A stretch of 24,472 nucleotides of DNA, from assembly GCA_020650975.1 (NCBI GenBank), contig JAIPMN010009463.1, positions 1 through 24,472 on the forward strand. Reading direction: 5' to 3'. Within the stretch, counting starts at the first letter, position 1. Each line of letters starts with the position of its first letter. The notes below the pieces were generated by a model, which saw nothing but the letters and a program-made list of their open reading frames with translations, ran no database searches and was not told the DNA's origin. This DNA comes from Apostichopus californicus (taxonomy: Eukaryota; Echinodermata; Holothuroidea; Aspidochirotida; Stichopodidae). Below are positions 9,654-20,262 of this stretch, piece after piece. The position numbers and the translations under genes are program-made.

Positions 9654-10872
9654 TATCTTTCTGTATATCTGCCCTTCCATACACTGTACACATACATGCA
9701 TACAATGGCCATTCCTCAGGTTTTTTCATACCCCGAGAAGACTCGGACTAAAATGTAACGCTTAATAGTCAGTAGCACAAAAACCGTCTTACTCATGAAT
9801 AATGTAATTGCTATCGGACTGCGATACTATTTTCTCGCCTTTTGGCTCTTCTGAATTCCTAGTTACACCTCCTCTTTGACACACAGGTAATTCATCTTTT
9901 GGTACATTATAACCAGAATCGCTAACACATGATGAAACCAAACTGAAGTCGGAGCCGTCATTTCTGACACAGCTTTCCCACTTCTGTAGTTGTTCCATCT
10001 CTGAAGGAATTTGGAATTAAATCTGGATTTTCCTTCCACCATGGAATTTCTCAGAAAAACCAACACATCTATAGATCAACTCGCCCAAAGCATATTCACG
10101 TCTTTGATATTCTGTAAGAGATATCTTTAACACTGTAGACAGTAACCTCTAACATTTTCTCTGACATTGCGTTGGAATTTTATACGTATATTATAAAATG
10201 ACATTTATGGCTATTAAAAATAATTGAGCTGTGGTAATATGATATAAAATAGACAAATCACTGAGTACAATTTCAACTGCAGGCTATAAAAAGTACAAAG
10301 TTAAGATTTTATCTTAATGGACATCACACTCTCTAATCATTTGTCTCTAATTTCACAGCAATTTGGCATATCATTAGGTTTCATTACACCTCTCCCGTTA
10401 CCGTAGGGATTCCTAAAATTTGCCCTGCGGCAAGTCCAAAGTTCTTGCACTCACAATCCTACATTCCATTATCTGAACTCTTTGAAATCTAACAATCTCT
10501 CTGACAGACATTTCTCAAACAAACACAAGACTGAAGACAATACAGAGTGCTTGATTCTCCCATCTTAATAGAGCTCTGTGTGTTTGCAAAACCACAAATA
10601 CTTCACACCACACATTTCATGAAATCAGACAATCAACTAACAGGAAGTTATCTAGAACACATACCAGTCATATCGATGTTTCCCTATGTAATAGTTGCAT
10701 GCACCCTTGTATCAATTGAGCTCGACTCTATGACACGAAATATGATAAGACGTCAACCTGATCTCGAGTCACCTTGATCCACCAAGCTTTCATTCTTGTT
10801 ATTTTGATCTCGATCTCTAGATCTGATCTCCCCAAAAGGAGGATTAAGATCTCGGAGTCAGATCCCGAGGGC

Positions 10873-11004
10873 GAGGAGGATTAAGTGGGTGGAGTCTCAG
10901 ATGGGTTGGGGGCGGAGTGCTACAATGTTACCAGTTAGCATTTTTTAATGGGGAAATAGGGAAAGTGCATACATAGACTGGAGACAGGTAAGAGAGGAGC
11001 AAAA
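10873..11004 (+). repeat. Dispersed GGAGACAGGTAAG repeat, copy B
   Basis: Landmarks in order are GAGGAGGATTAAGTGGGTGG, GGGGGCGGAGTGCTACAATG, TTACCAGT, GGGAAAGTGCATACATAG and GGAGACAGGTAAGAGAGGAG. It is preceded by a second GGAGGATTAAG at 10840-10850 and by the pair CTCGG/CCGAG. It ends in an A-rich stretch instead of the GTAAAT seen in copies A and C. Confidence 0.75.
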
Positions 11005-11524
11005 CACACAAAAAAACAAAACAAAATTCAAAATTCAAAACACACAAAAAAAAACAAAAAAAATTAAATGAAAATTTTATGAAAAGATGAGGAAAACAAA
11101 TTTCTTGAAAATGATCACAGGTCATCTTTCATCGATGTATTACCTTGATGTTTTCAAAACAAACAGTACTACTGTTGGAGGTATGAAGGGAACACCATTG
11201 CAGTAACTTAGTAAGTATTGACATACAGTATACTTGTAAACAGAAACTCATAAAGATAACTTCCCTTACAGACCTTTACAGACCATCTTCAAACAGTACG
11301 CAGAGGTTACTGTACTACAATAGTCAATGCCATGAGATTCTCACAAAAGAGACACTTTCTGGAGAAATCTCCCAAAATAATGATTTGGTTGACATTCCAC
11401 ACCTGTCATTATCTAACGGAAAGCCTTAGCCATGTCGACAGTTCAAGAAACTGATGATTATGATACTATGAAGTTAGAATATTATCTACTGGGTTTTGTT
11501 CCTAACTTTTGACAGTCAGCAGAA

Positions 11525-11567
11525 AACAAGGCACTCAACTACTGTATAAAGGCTCTTCTTGATACTT
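11525..11567 (+). repeat. 43-bp direct repeat, left copy
   Basis: The stretch starting AACAAGGCACTCAACTACTG and ending TTCTTGATACTT is identical to 11853-11895. The 285 bp between them end with repeat copy C. Confidence 0.95.
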
Positions 11568-11709
11568 AGCAGAAACTTGAACAATCCTGTCGAAAACTCT
11601 GTTAAGAACCTTCGTCGGTCATAAGTAGCAGAATTCCAGCAAGAAAACGTCAGTTTGGCGTAAGTGAAAACGGAGTCATAAAACACACATTTTCCTTGGG
11701 AATGGTAAA

Positions 11710-11852
11710 TCCGGAAGGAAGAGAGAGTGCGCGGTGACCTGTGGGAGAGGTCACTGGGGGCGCAGTGCTAAAATTATACCAGTGGCGTCTAGGTAGACTA
11801 GGAAATGTGCGTTAGTGTTGTAGGAGACAGGTAAGAGAGGAGTGAAGTAAAT
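11710..11852 (+). repeat. Dispersed GGAGACAGGTAAG repeat, copy C
   Basis: This copy contains a perfect 7-bp hairpin GTGACCT/AGGTCAC (11734-11740 with 11748-11754), then TGGGGGCGCAGTGCTAAAAT, TATACCAGTGG and GGAGACAGGTAAGAGAGGAG, ending GTGAAGTAAAT. The next base begins the right-hand 43-bp direct repeat. This places the 3' boundary of the inserted unit at 11852, the clearest boundary for the family. Confidence 0.78.
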
Positions 11853-11895
11853 AACAAGGCACTCAACTACTGTATAAAGGCTCTTCTTGATACTT
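11853..11895 (+). repeat. 43-bp direct repeat, right copy
   Basis: Identical to 11525-11567. It lies directly after repeat copy C and 46 bp before the minisatellite. Confidence 0.95.
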
Positions 11896-11941
11896 TAGGA
11901 AGGAGAATGGGAGGGGCTATATATATGTCATATGCAAGGAA

Positions 11942-12358
11942 GGGATACTTCCCTGGTAGTGGTTAGGGGATAATCCCCTGGTAGTGATAGGGAGACATTC
12001 ACCTAGTAGTGATAATGGGATATTCAATTATTAATGGTAAGTGGATAATCACCTGTTAATGGTAAGGGATAATCCCCTGGTGGTGGTCAGGGGATATTCA
12101 CCTGTTACTGTTAGTATTAAGGGGATATTCAACTATTAATGGTAAGTGGATACTCACCTGTTAATGGTAAGGGAAGTAGTAAGGGGATAATCCCCTGGTA
12201 GTGATAACGGAATATTCACCTAGTAGTGATAAGGGATATTCAACTATTAATGGTAAGTGGATACTCACCTGTTAATGGTAAGGGGATAATCCCCTGGTGG
12301 TGGTCAGGGGATATTCATCTGTTAATATTAAGGGATATTAACCTGGTAGTGAGTGGTA
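11942..12358 (+). repeat. Minisatellite, ~24-25-bp unit, about 17 units
   Basis: The consensus unit is close to GGGATATTCACC followed by TGTTAATGGTAAG. Four variants alternate: GGGATAATCCCCTGGTRGTG, GGATATTCACCTRGTAGTGA, GGGATATTCAACTATTAATG and TGGATACTCACCTGTTAATG. The order recurs about four times, giving a higher-order period near 98-100 bp. One unit near 12171 is truncated to GGGAAGTAGTAAG. No coding potential is seen. Confidence 0.92.
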
Positions 12359-12680
12359 ACATACAAAAAGATAACCAGGTGGTTAAAAGTAATGTATCTA
12401 TCTAATAGCCACATTTAGTGTGGCAAACCTTGATAAAGAAAGTACATTTGCTGTACATACTCTTGTCCAAGCATGGAGGTACTGTATCAGGGAATAATTG
12501 ATTTGGAATTATTAAGTCAAAAGATGTAAAGCAGTTTGTTGTACACATGAAGAAACCATAGTACTTTATAGGAGACAAAGAGCCTTCAAGAATGCAACAC
12601 AAACTTCAAACACTAAAAATGATTCCCTGAGTATGTAGTTACTCTTCCAGACCGTTCGGGACAAATCTTTGCAGGCCCTT

Positions 12681-12736
12681 ATAATATTCAAATAACTCTA
12701 TGCGAATAAGTTACAATTTCCTTATTTGAATATTAT
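12681..12736. other. 15-bp perfect inverted repeat
   Basis: ATAATATTCAAATAA (12681-12695) and TTATTTGAATATTAT (12722-12736) are exact reverse complements with a 26-nt loop. The stem is AT-rich and ends abruptly on both sides. It could be a small foldback element or a structured RNA segment; no function is evident. Confidence 0.8.
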
Positions 12737-14592
12737 GCACCCAGTTTTCGACACAGAGGGCTACTTGATTTACGATTTCATTGTGCAAACACAAATTTCT
12801 TGGAACTTGGCACCTTTTGTGTTGGATATGACAGTTTTTCTACAAAGTTATTCTGCTGAATAGGAACCCAAGTATGGACACAGCAGTGACAGGCTACTGT
12901 AGTAATATAGATATAGGACTGGTTTATAGTCCATGTGAAAACTTCACTTCTGCATGGCCTCTGACACTCTCGCTATGATAGAATTCTACGCAATGTAAAA
13001 CTGAACTGTTTGTTGCTACATATTGGTTGCCTAAATGTTCAATTTGGCAATCTACTACATATTTTGAATGTGTGAGAACTGAAAAGTTACACAATTCGGT
13101 TTACATGTATATGGTAATAATAAAATAGCTCAAAGATTTACACAGTATCTTAAACAACATAATCAATTCTGTTCATAACTGAAATTAAGTCGTAGAAATC
13201 AATATGCACCACAATTTGCAGCAGAATGCTACTATAGCACGTCATATTGAGCCATAGCCTAAAAAGTAACAGTTTTGACTTTCTTCGAATAATTATAATG
13301 CAAATAACTTATTGTCATTGCATGATTCAAACTAATGTTCATAACATATGGACCCTCACAATGTTGTTGTTTTATTCAGCAAATCTCAATCAGTTTAACA
13401 TCTAACAACTTCATTAAGATTTGGCAAACAAAGTAGTTCTGTCAATTCTTGATACATTCATTACATTCATGTCCAAACTCAAGGTAAACACATTAACAAA
13501 ACATCCATGGTTACTGGAAATGGAAACATAACACCGCCTTCACCAAGGGCAGTTTTTGAAGTGTTGTAAACTTGAACCACACACTTGAAAGCATTCAATG
13601 CCATTAAAACAGCTGGTTGTGCTGGGTCTGTATGAATGTCTCAGCTCTTTTGGCATGTTCATACACTTACTGTGAAACACAAACTCTATTGCTACCTAAT
13701 TGCATTAAAGGGAGAACAAAGCATTAACAAGACTTAAAAATATCTATGCAGAACAAGTAACAAACGACACTTTGGTCTAACAGCAATCAGTTATAGGCTA
13801 TTCCACTGCACATTCTCCAATAAAACTGATCATTTGCGATGTCATACATCAAACTACAAATGAAAAGTTAAAGCAGTTTAGTCCATGTTGTATGACATAA
13901 AAAATTATTGCATAATGCACTCCTCCTAGAAAAGTGTATAATTTCATTTAAGTACCCAAATAGAATGTTTAATATAAGTATTTTTATCCATTTACTAAAG
14001 TATCTAGTCTAATCAAGTTCACTCAAGTACCACTGAAATTGCAATATTTTATATTTGACATGTAAACATTCATAACGTTCTTACTTAAAAGTGATAAACC
14101 AATTGATTTACTATAAGACTTAAGTACAGTACATCTACCCTACTACATTGACTCTAACCATTTATGAAAGATGATACAAACACACAGTACTTTTAAATAA
14201 CTTTGATATTGTAATATCGGGCATCTCGGTCCCATCCTCAGAACCTCTGGAGAGAATGGTTGGCTAGGCCCTTTTTAATATAGGCTTGCAAAATACCTTA
14301 CATATCACTTGGTATGTAAGATTATTTAGAATAATGACAAGCCATACAATGTGCAAAACAACCAAGAGCAATCAACATAATGAGAGAAGCCACTCTTTCT
14401 AAACCTGAAATAATTCCTTCTTTCCCACACCACACCTTACATCCCATCTCTATTTCTAATTTCCTTATTTAATATTTTTCATTAAAAAAAAGTGGATAAT
14501 CTTTAACATAAATGACTTCAAAAGTTACAAAATATAATATATAATAAAATTGCAACTAAGCAGCAAACGAATATCAAAACAGAGAGGGATAT

Positions 14593-14605
14593 CCCCCCCC
14601 CCCCC
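14593..14605 (+). repeat. Poly-C tract
   Basis: There are 13 uninterrupted C residues in otherwise AT-rich intron. Confidence 0.9.
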
Positions 14606-15039
14606 TTCTCCAGTGAACAGGCTTTCCCCTGGCCACAATATCGGCCACTGATGATGCAGGTGGAAATTGGAGTCTCTAAGCAAAAAAGTTGGAGTACAAA
14701 GATGGTAAATGATCTTGTACTTCTGTAATTATGCAAATGAAATGCATGAAAGAGCATCACATCTATACTTCATTATTACAACGATGCCAATCCAAACAAA
14801 GTAGTTAATTTTCATATCAAACTTATACAACCATGAAACCACATTCAGTGTGTGTACTGTATATTTAGGAGGACATGAAAGAATGTCATAAAAGTTGGAG
14901 CTAGATTATGAATTCAACACTGAACATTATGGATACATCACACAGTTGAACACATTTCATGTTCTCTTTATGCTTTCCATGTTCACTGTACATAGGCTAT
15001 AATGTACATGCTACTGTATGATAACTTTATATTTCTTTC

Positions 15040-15275
15040 TTCTCTCCATCCCTTGACTACTAATCCCATTACATCTATCTCTTTGTGTTCACCATGCTCA
15101 TTAACCTGTCTGTATTCTGTGCATGTTTTTGTCCCTTCTGTTACTGTTACTTGTCATTTAGCAAATGAAGAAGATCCTGCTAGGATCGAAACGTCAGGCC
15201 AACTAAGTTTACACATTCTCTTACACAGGCTCTCTAGTGGATAAGCAGTTTGCTAACAGTTTTATTTTATTTTGA
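15040..15275 (+). mobile_element. Penelope-like element terminal fragment
   Basis: The stretch GCAAATGAAGAAGATCCTGC, then TAGGATCGAAACGTCAGGCC, then TTTACACATTCTCTTACACA and GGCTCTCTAGTGGATAAGCA resembles the terminal repeat region of Penelope-like retroelements. I recall that such ends often contain GATCGAAACGTC and CACAGGCTCTCTAGTGGAT. No reverse transcriptase or GIY-YIG endonuclease can be recognised nearby, so only a terminal fragment remains. The left boundary is a guess; 15160-15260 is the supported part. Confidence 0.6.
15165..15195 (+). ncRNA. Hammerhead-ribozyme-like motif
   Basis: The order is ATGAAGA (15165-15171, CUGANGA-like with A in place of the first C), an extra A, stem GATCC/GGATC (15173-15177 with 15183-15187) with loop TGCTA, then GAAAC and GTC at 15193-15195. 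In the hammerhead fold GAAAC-GUC would form a minimal stem III ending at the cleavage-site C. Penelope-like elements are known to carry such minimal hammerheads. The changed first C and the extra A suggest a decayed, probably inactive copy. Confidence 0.5.
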
Positions 15276-16508
15276 AGTATATACTAAGGTAATGAATAAT
15301 TTTATATAGAATTTCTACTGTACAGTAAGTAACCACATCACATGGACGTCATTACAGTAGGAGCTGTATGAGAAAGATATTGACGCATTCCATAAAAATT
15401 GTTAAATGTACTGTACATGAGTATATACAAAGCTTACATAAAGGAGATCCATCATATTCCTTAAGGCAGATGTCTCCTTGAGATTGTAAAAAAACCCTGT
15501 AAAATGTCATCACAGTGAACTTGGACCAGCATTTCATTGTGAAGCTAACGCTGTCATACAAGATTGATCTTCCTGGAATTAAGAGCTAGAATGTAGAACA
15601 TATTATATTGTAATACATGGTCTCTCTAGGCATTCCGACCCCGTTCAAAACAAAAAACTTGTGAAAGAGTTAATACAATAGATACTGCTACTCGTGGGAA
15701 ATCATTATGTAACCTTCAAGAAACATATTAATGTCCACAAGAGCTTTATCAGGAGCTTTACATCAGTGCTTTCATAATAAGTCTAGAGATACACGTAAGC
15801 ATAATTTTCTGGTTTGCAAACCGCAGATTTATGTGTTACTCAGTTACTTCTGGATGTAAGCCTGTATTAAAGGCTTCAAGTTCAAAATCTAAGTTAAATG
15901 ATCGCAGAAAATATATGTGTGAAAAGTCTTTTAGTTTCTATGAAACTGTTTGTCTTGCTAATGTTTGTAGTACTATGTACAGGTCTGTATGTACAGTAAC
16001 AACTCATGAGGAAGGCAGATTAATGTGTTACGGTGATGCGGGCCTATGACTGTACCTGCCGAGCGTACAGTAAATGTACACGACCAACATCAGATTGTGC
16101 ATAATATTAACAAGTTTGGATTCCTGAGCAGTGAAGAGATGCAAAAAATGGCCAAAGTCAGCAGTGTAATAATAGTCCAAGCTCAACAAAAGGAAGTAAA
16201 CTGGATCCTTTGTGGAAGACAAGGTTTGTGCGTTACAATCTAGAAAGACAATACGGGTGGTAGAAGGAGACGGAGGATGGTAGACAGGCCCATGGCCAGG
16301 AGGGGACACAGGAGGACCAACAACCACCCCTCATCCCCCCTCACATTCAGACTACTGTGCCCCCTACCTGAGCAACCATCATGCAGAAGAAGCTTCACAA
16401 GATATGACATTTCTGATAAATATATCAAGGGACACTACAGTAGATCGTATTTTCAACAGTCTTCCATCAGGAACTATCTGTAAACTAGCTCTGGTATGCA
16501 GTATCCTT

Positions 16509-16529
16509 CCCCACCCACCCCCCAACCCC
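16509..16529 (-). other. G-quadruplex candidate on the pre-mRNA strand
   Basis: On the minus strand the runs are GGGG, TT, GGGGGG, T, GGG, T, GGGG: four G-runs with one- or two-base loops. This is the most compact such motif on the transcribed strand of the host gene. Confidence 0.55.
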
Positions 16530-19403
16530 TATTGTATCCCTGTCTACTACAGTATTTAGATACATACCAAATCTACCACTATTGACATGCATGATGTAGT
16601 AGTCAGTGATAGTTGCATGTGCTACAGTACCTGTTCTGAAGGATTTGGTTAAAATAAAAATAAGAAAATATAAATAGAAAGTTGGAGATGTTGGGGTACA
16701 AACTCATGTTATTGGGTTTGTGTGGTTTACAATCATTCACTTTTACGTAGTTCGGTTCATCTTTGACTTTAAAAGAAGAGTTAGACATAATTTATGTTAT
16801 TAATCTGTTGAGAAAAGTATGAGGGGAATCATAAAAAAATATATTAGGAGAGATATTAAAATTATAAACAGAGCATTTGTGTAATTGACCTTGTAAAATA
16901 ATATGTTAATCACAGAAACTTACATGTGTGGCGATCAAGGTGGCAGGTCAGAAGGTTTGAAATGTTAAGACAAAAATAAACACAGAGGAAACTAATCAAC
17001 AAGAAAAGTTGTCTCATATTTTGTTCATCGTGGGAACACTACCCTTTAAACTGTGCAAAACCTTTAATCTTCACAACAATGCTATACCTCACCTCTCTAT
17101 TCTGTCTACAGGTACAACACTTTTTGAACATATATATTCACTGTACACTGTACACTTTATTTACATACATTTATTTATGTGGTGTTCAACTGTTCATGTC
17201 ATTTCATTTTAAATGTTCCCACATCTTACTACATGCATTTGGCCTTATTATTGCCCTATTTACACCTACTGTAGCAACAGCATAGGCTACAAAGTTGCAC
17301 ATCAGCCAGAAAAAGAAGCCACTGACATTAAAAAATCTCTTAATTCCATAACCTGCTGGAACGCGCCCGTAAATTTTGTCAGTTCGTTTCAAAAGGCAAC
17401 GGTTCACTAAAGCACGGATGAGAAGAAGAATGCTTCTTGTCTAGACATTTAAGAGCGTAATCCGTCAGCCAAAACTCGTAAGGTCTCTGAAGGTTTGGCG
17501 AGTTCTCAATTCTTACAGCCCTGCAAGCTTGACATTTTGAAAATAATTTATGCACAAAAAATATATTCTGCGTTATAACGACTTATTAACACCAAACCAT
17601 GTAGTTAATTTTCAACTTGAGCTGCAATGCAACACATTAACTGGAAATGCAACAGTACCTAGTTTTAATATGTCTGTTATTGTCTTTGTCACTGCTGGTA
17701 AGAGTCCTTACAGGGGATATCTGGAGGAAGGGATACCAGGAAAAGACAGATTCTCTACTCTACACAATTTTATACCCTGGTACTCCATTGAACCCTTTTT
17801 ATTTGGTGACCCCAATTATGACCTTCCTCCCCACCCCCTGCAGCAGATGCTCTGACCTGGGGAAGAGGTCAATGAGGAGGAGGAGGTGTCCTCCCTTTCT
17901 TATGTTTTAGGGTGCTTAGTTGCAAAATAGTGTTACATTTTGCAACTTTGAATTAATTCATGTTGAAAATTTTCCCCTGAATACCAGGGCATAAGAATAT
18001 TGTCTATCATTTTGTTCAAGTTGATTTATATTATACATAGTCAGTCTGTTATTACATTGGCATTGTAACAAAACTGACAAAGCCTTACATGACTCTAACA
18101 CCAAAAGTTGATACCAGTTATAACACAGAATTCCCGCAAACTATACAAAACGTTGGGGCTTTGGGCATCAAAATTTCCAATGATTGACGTTTCACATGTT
18201 TTCCACTCAGAACATGCAGTTTCCTATCCTACCCAACCTACAACATCATTAACATTTCATAACCACTGCAACCAAACTTGCCCACTTTGGTTCTCACCAC
18301 TCATTCATTCTTCCTTTCAGTTTTAAAGAATTTTGAAGAATAACATTTACATTTCCAGGGATATTAAAGAATGCTGCTCAAGATTAAACTCTTCTTTGGG
18401 TTCTCTTTTGGATAGAGAAATAAAAATCAACTTTCTTCAAAACTATTCTTCTTACAACAATCTCTCTTGAAAGCATTTGATCCTACTGTACATAAAAAGT
18501 TCAAAATACTTCAAAGACAGGTAAAGAAATGCCTTAGTAAGTTCACAACTAACTGTCATATCAATTTTCACAAAGCAAAAAGTTAATCATAGTAATAATA
18601 ATAAACACTCAGCATATTACTGAAATGAAAATGCCCAGTGAGTGAAAATACACAAGCTAGGTCATATGACAGTTGGTTACCACACCCTACATATTTGGAA
18701 ATAACTATTACAAATTAACTACACAATCTTCACCATTTTAAACTTCACTATGTGTTGAATAGTACATACAGTACTTTGCTTTAAGGTTAATGTTATACTC
18801 ACAACAAACAAGAAGAAATTCTTCTCCCAACAGAAAACCAACAATTTAAAACTGTAGTCTGTGAGAAGGTCATGACCTTTCCAAAGTGGAAAGAAACCTT
18901 GAAATTCATTGTAATAAGAAAAGCTGACTTTCATACTGTATACAGGGGTAAGAGGGATAGAAATCATTGGATTTAACGAACATGAAACTTACATTAAATT
19001 TTTGCTTTTGTTTTTGCTTTAATTAATATTTCAGACTTGAGAGTATTTTCCCCTCAGTACACCCACTTTATTGTACATGTATTTACTTTGTGTAATCTCC
19101 TGATTTTTGTATCTTTACTGGATACGTACACGTGCTACGGTAGTATCAACAAAGTGAATTCCTCTGCAGGTTCACAGATTAGTCATTAGTCACCGAAGAG
19201 AGTCAAAATCGGCTGCTTATGTGTTTCAGTGAGGATGAAAAGTACTCTAGCGTGGCAGCGAGTGCTTGAAGACATCAGTGTTCAGTAGTTAGTGACTCAG
19301 TTGAAATGTCCTTTTTATTTACATCACTGAGTTATACATCTATAAATAGGATTTTGACAAAATGCCCAAATAACTTTTACTTAAGTTATCTCAGTATATA
19401 ACA

Positions 19404-19430
19404 GAGGTTGTGTGGAGACAGGTAAAAGCA
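19404..19430 (+). repeat. Dispersed GGAGACAGGTAAG repeat, possible copy F
   Basis: AGAGGTTGTGTGGAGACAGG then TAAAAGC matches the 3' landmark of copies A to E. Only ~27 bp are recognisable, so this could be an old remnant or chance. Confidence 0.45.
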
Positions 19431-19508
19431 GGACTTTTGAGAAGAACTAGATAATATGCTCTTACTGAAGCAGAGTGTGATATGGGCCAGGTGTGATCAT
19501 GTCACTCA

Positions 19509-19518
19509 CCCCCCCCCC
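19509..19518 (+). repeat. Poly-C tract
   Basis: There are 10 C residues followed by ACCCACTCCTC, a pyrimidine-rich block of about 30 bp. Confidence 0.9.
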
Positions 19519-19950
19519 ACCCACTCCTCTCTTCCCAATACAAGAACATCAGCCACCTGAAACAGATAGCTAAGTTTGATATTAAACAGACTTCGGCTTC
19601 TGACAATGTGTGTGTATCTGGTGCTCCAGATTACTTCAGATCTATTGCAAAATATTCTGTGACTTTCACAAATGAAGTGAACCCAAGTAAGTCCAGCACA
19701 TGGAAATGACAATGGAGAAAGTCACTAAAGAGCACCAATATACATACCACCTATGATATTCACAAATGCTTAACTCATTAAGTTAGTTTTTTTTTAACAA
19801 TATACTCTGTTGTTGACAACGCTAACCTCTAAAGGCCATTACCAAATACATTCAGAACTGATAACACAGCATCAAAGTACAACCAAAGCTGGACTGAGTA
19901 AATCAGTATATATGCTGTTTTTTTAGATATTTGACTGATGCTGGCCTAAA

Positions 19951-20235
19951 ATGAACTTTGACCTACACCAAAACAACTAGAAGGCCAGTACTCAATCATT
20001 AAGAGGACACCTACCAACCAAGCCATTGAGATTCATCAACGCTATATATAGTTGTAGAGTACTGTATGCTTGGGCTCAATGTTTTCATATCTTTGCCCGT
20101 TGGTGACTTCAAATGACCTGTGAGGCTCTAATCTCCCCCAAGAACTTACTAAGGGGCATCTACTGTACATACCAAGTTTGGAGTTCATGCAAGCTTAGCA
20201 TAGTGAGTTACAGTATCATGGTTATGAGCCAGAAT
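19951..20235 (+). repeat. Two-unit dispersed repeat (TTTGACCT ... ACCAAG class)
   Basis: Unit 1 (19951-20045) has ACTTTGACCTACACCAAAAC, ACTCAATCATTAAGAGGACA and ACCAAGCCATTGAGATTCAT. Unit 2 (20101-20235) has GACTTCAAATGACCTGTGAG, ACTTACTAAGGGGCATCTAC and ACCAAGTTTGGAGTTCATGC, ending with GTGAGTTACAG. The two share order and spacing, so they look like neighbouring members of one diverged repeat. This style of repeat is common in invertebrate deuterostome introns, from general knowledge. Confidence 0.55.
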
Positions 20236-20247
20236 ATCACATTAATG

Positions 20248-20262
20248 CACACACACACACAC
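20248..20262 (+). repeat. (CA)n microsatellite
   Basis: About seven CA dinucleotides lie directly after the dispersed repeat at 19951-20235. Confidence 0.9.

Noticed and set aside
11942-12358. CRISPR-like array
   Set aside because: Units are contiguous with no unique spacers, and the sequence is eukaryotic intron; it is a minisatellite.
16028-16483. Cluster of overlapping frames on both strands near a GC-richer patch
   Set aside because: The frames exclude each other and none shows a known motif. Locally higher GC removes stop codons by chance.
17550-17910. Overlapping plus-strand frames of 101 and 87 codons
   Set aside because: No recognisable domain, no conserved motif and two competing frames; treated as chance.
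18355-18480. Plus-strand stretch RLNSSLGSLLDREIKINFLQ resembling part of a Penelope-type reverse transcriptase
   Set aside because: Similarity is only to a loose E-I-x-F-L pattern, stops follow soon, and it lies 3 kb beyond the Penelope-like terminus. Too weak to call.
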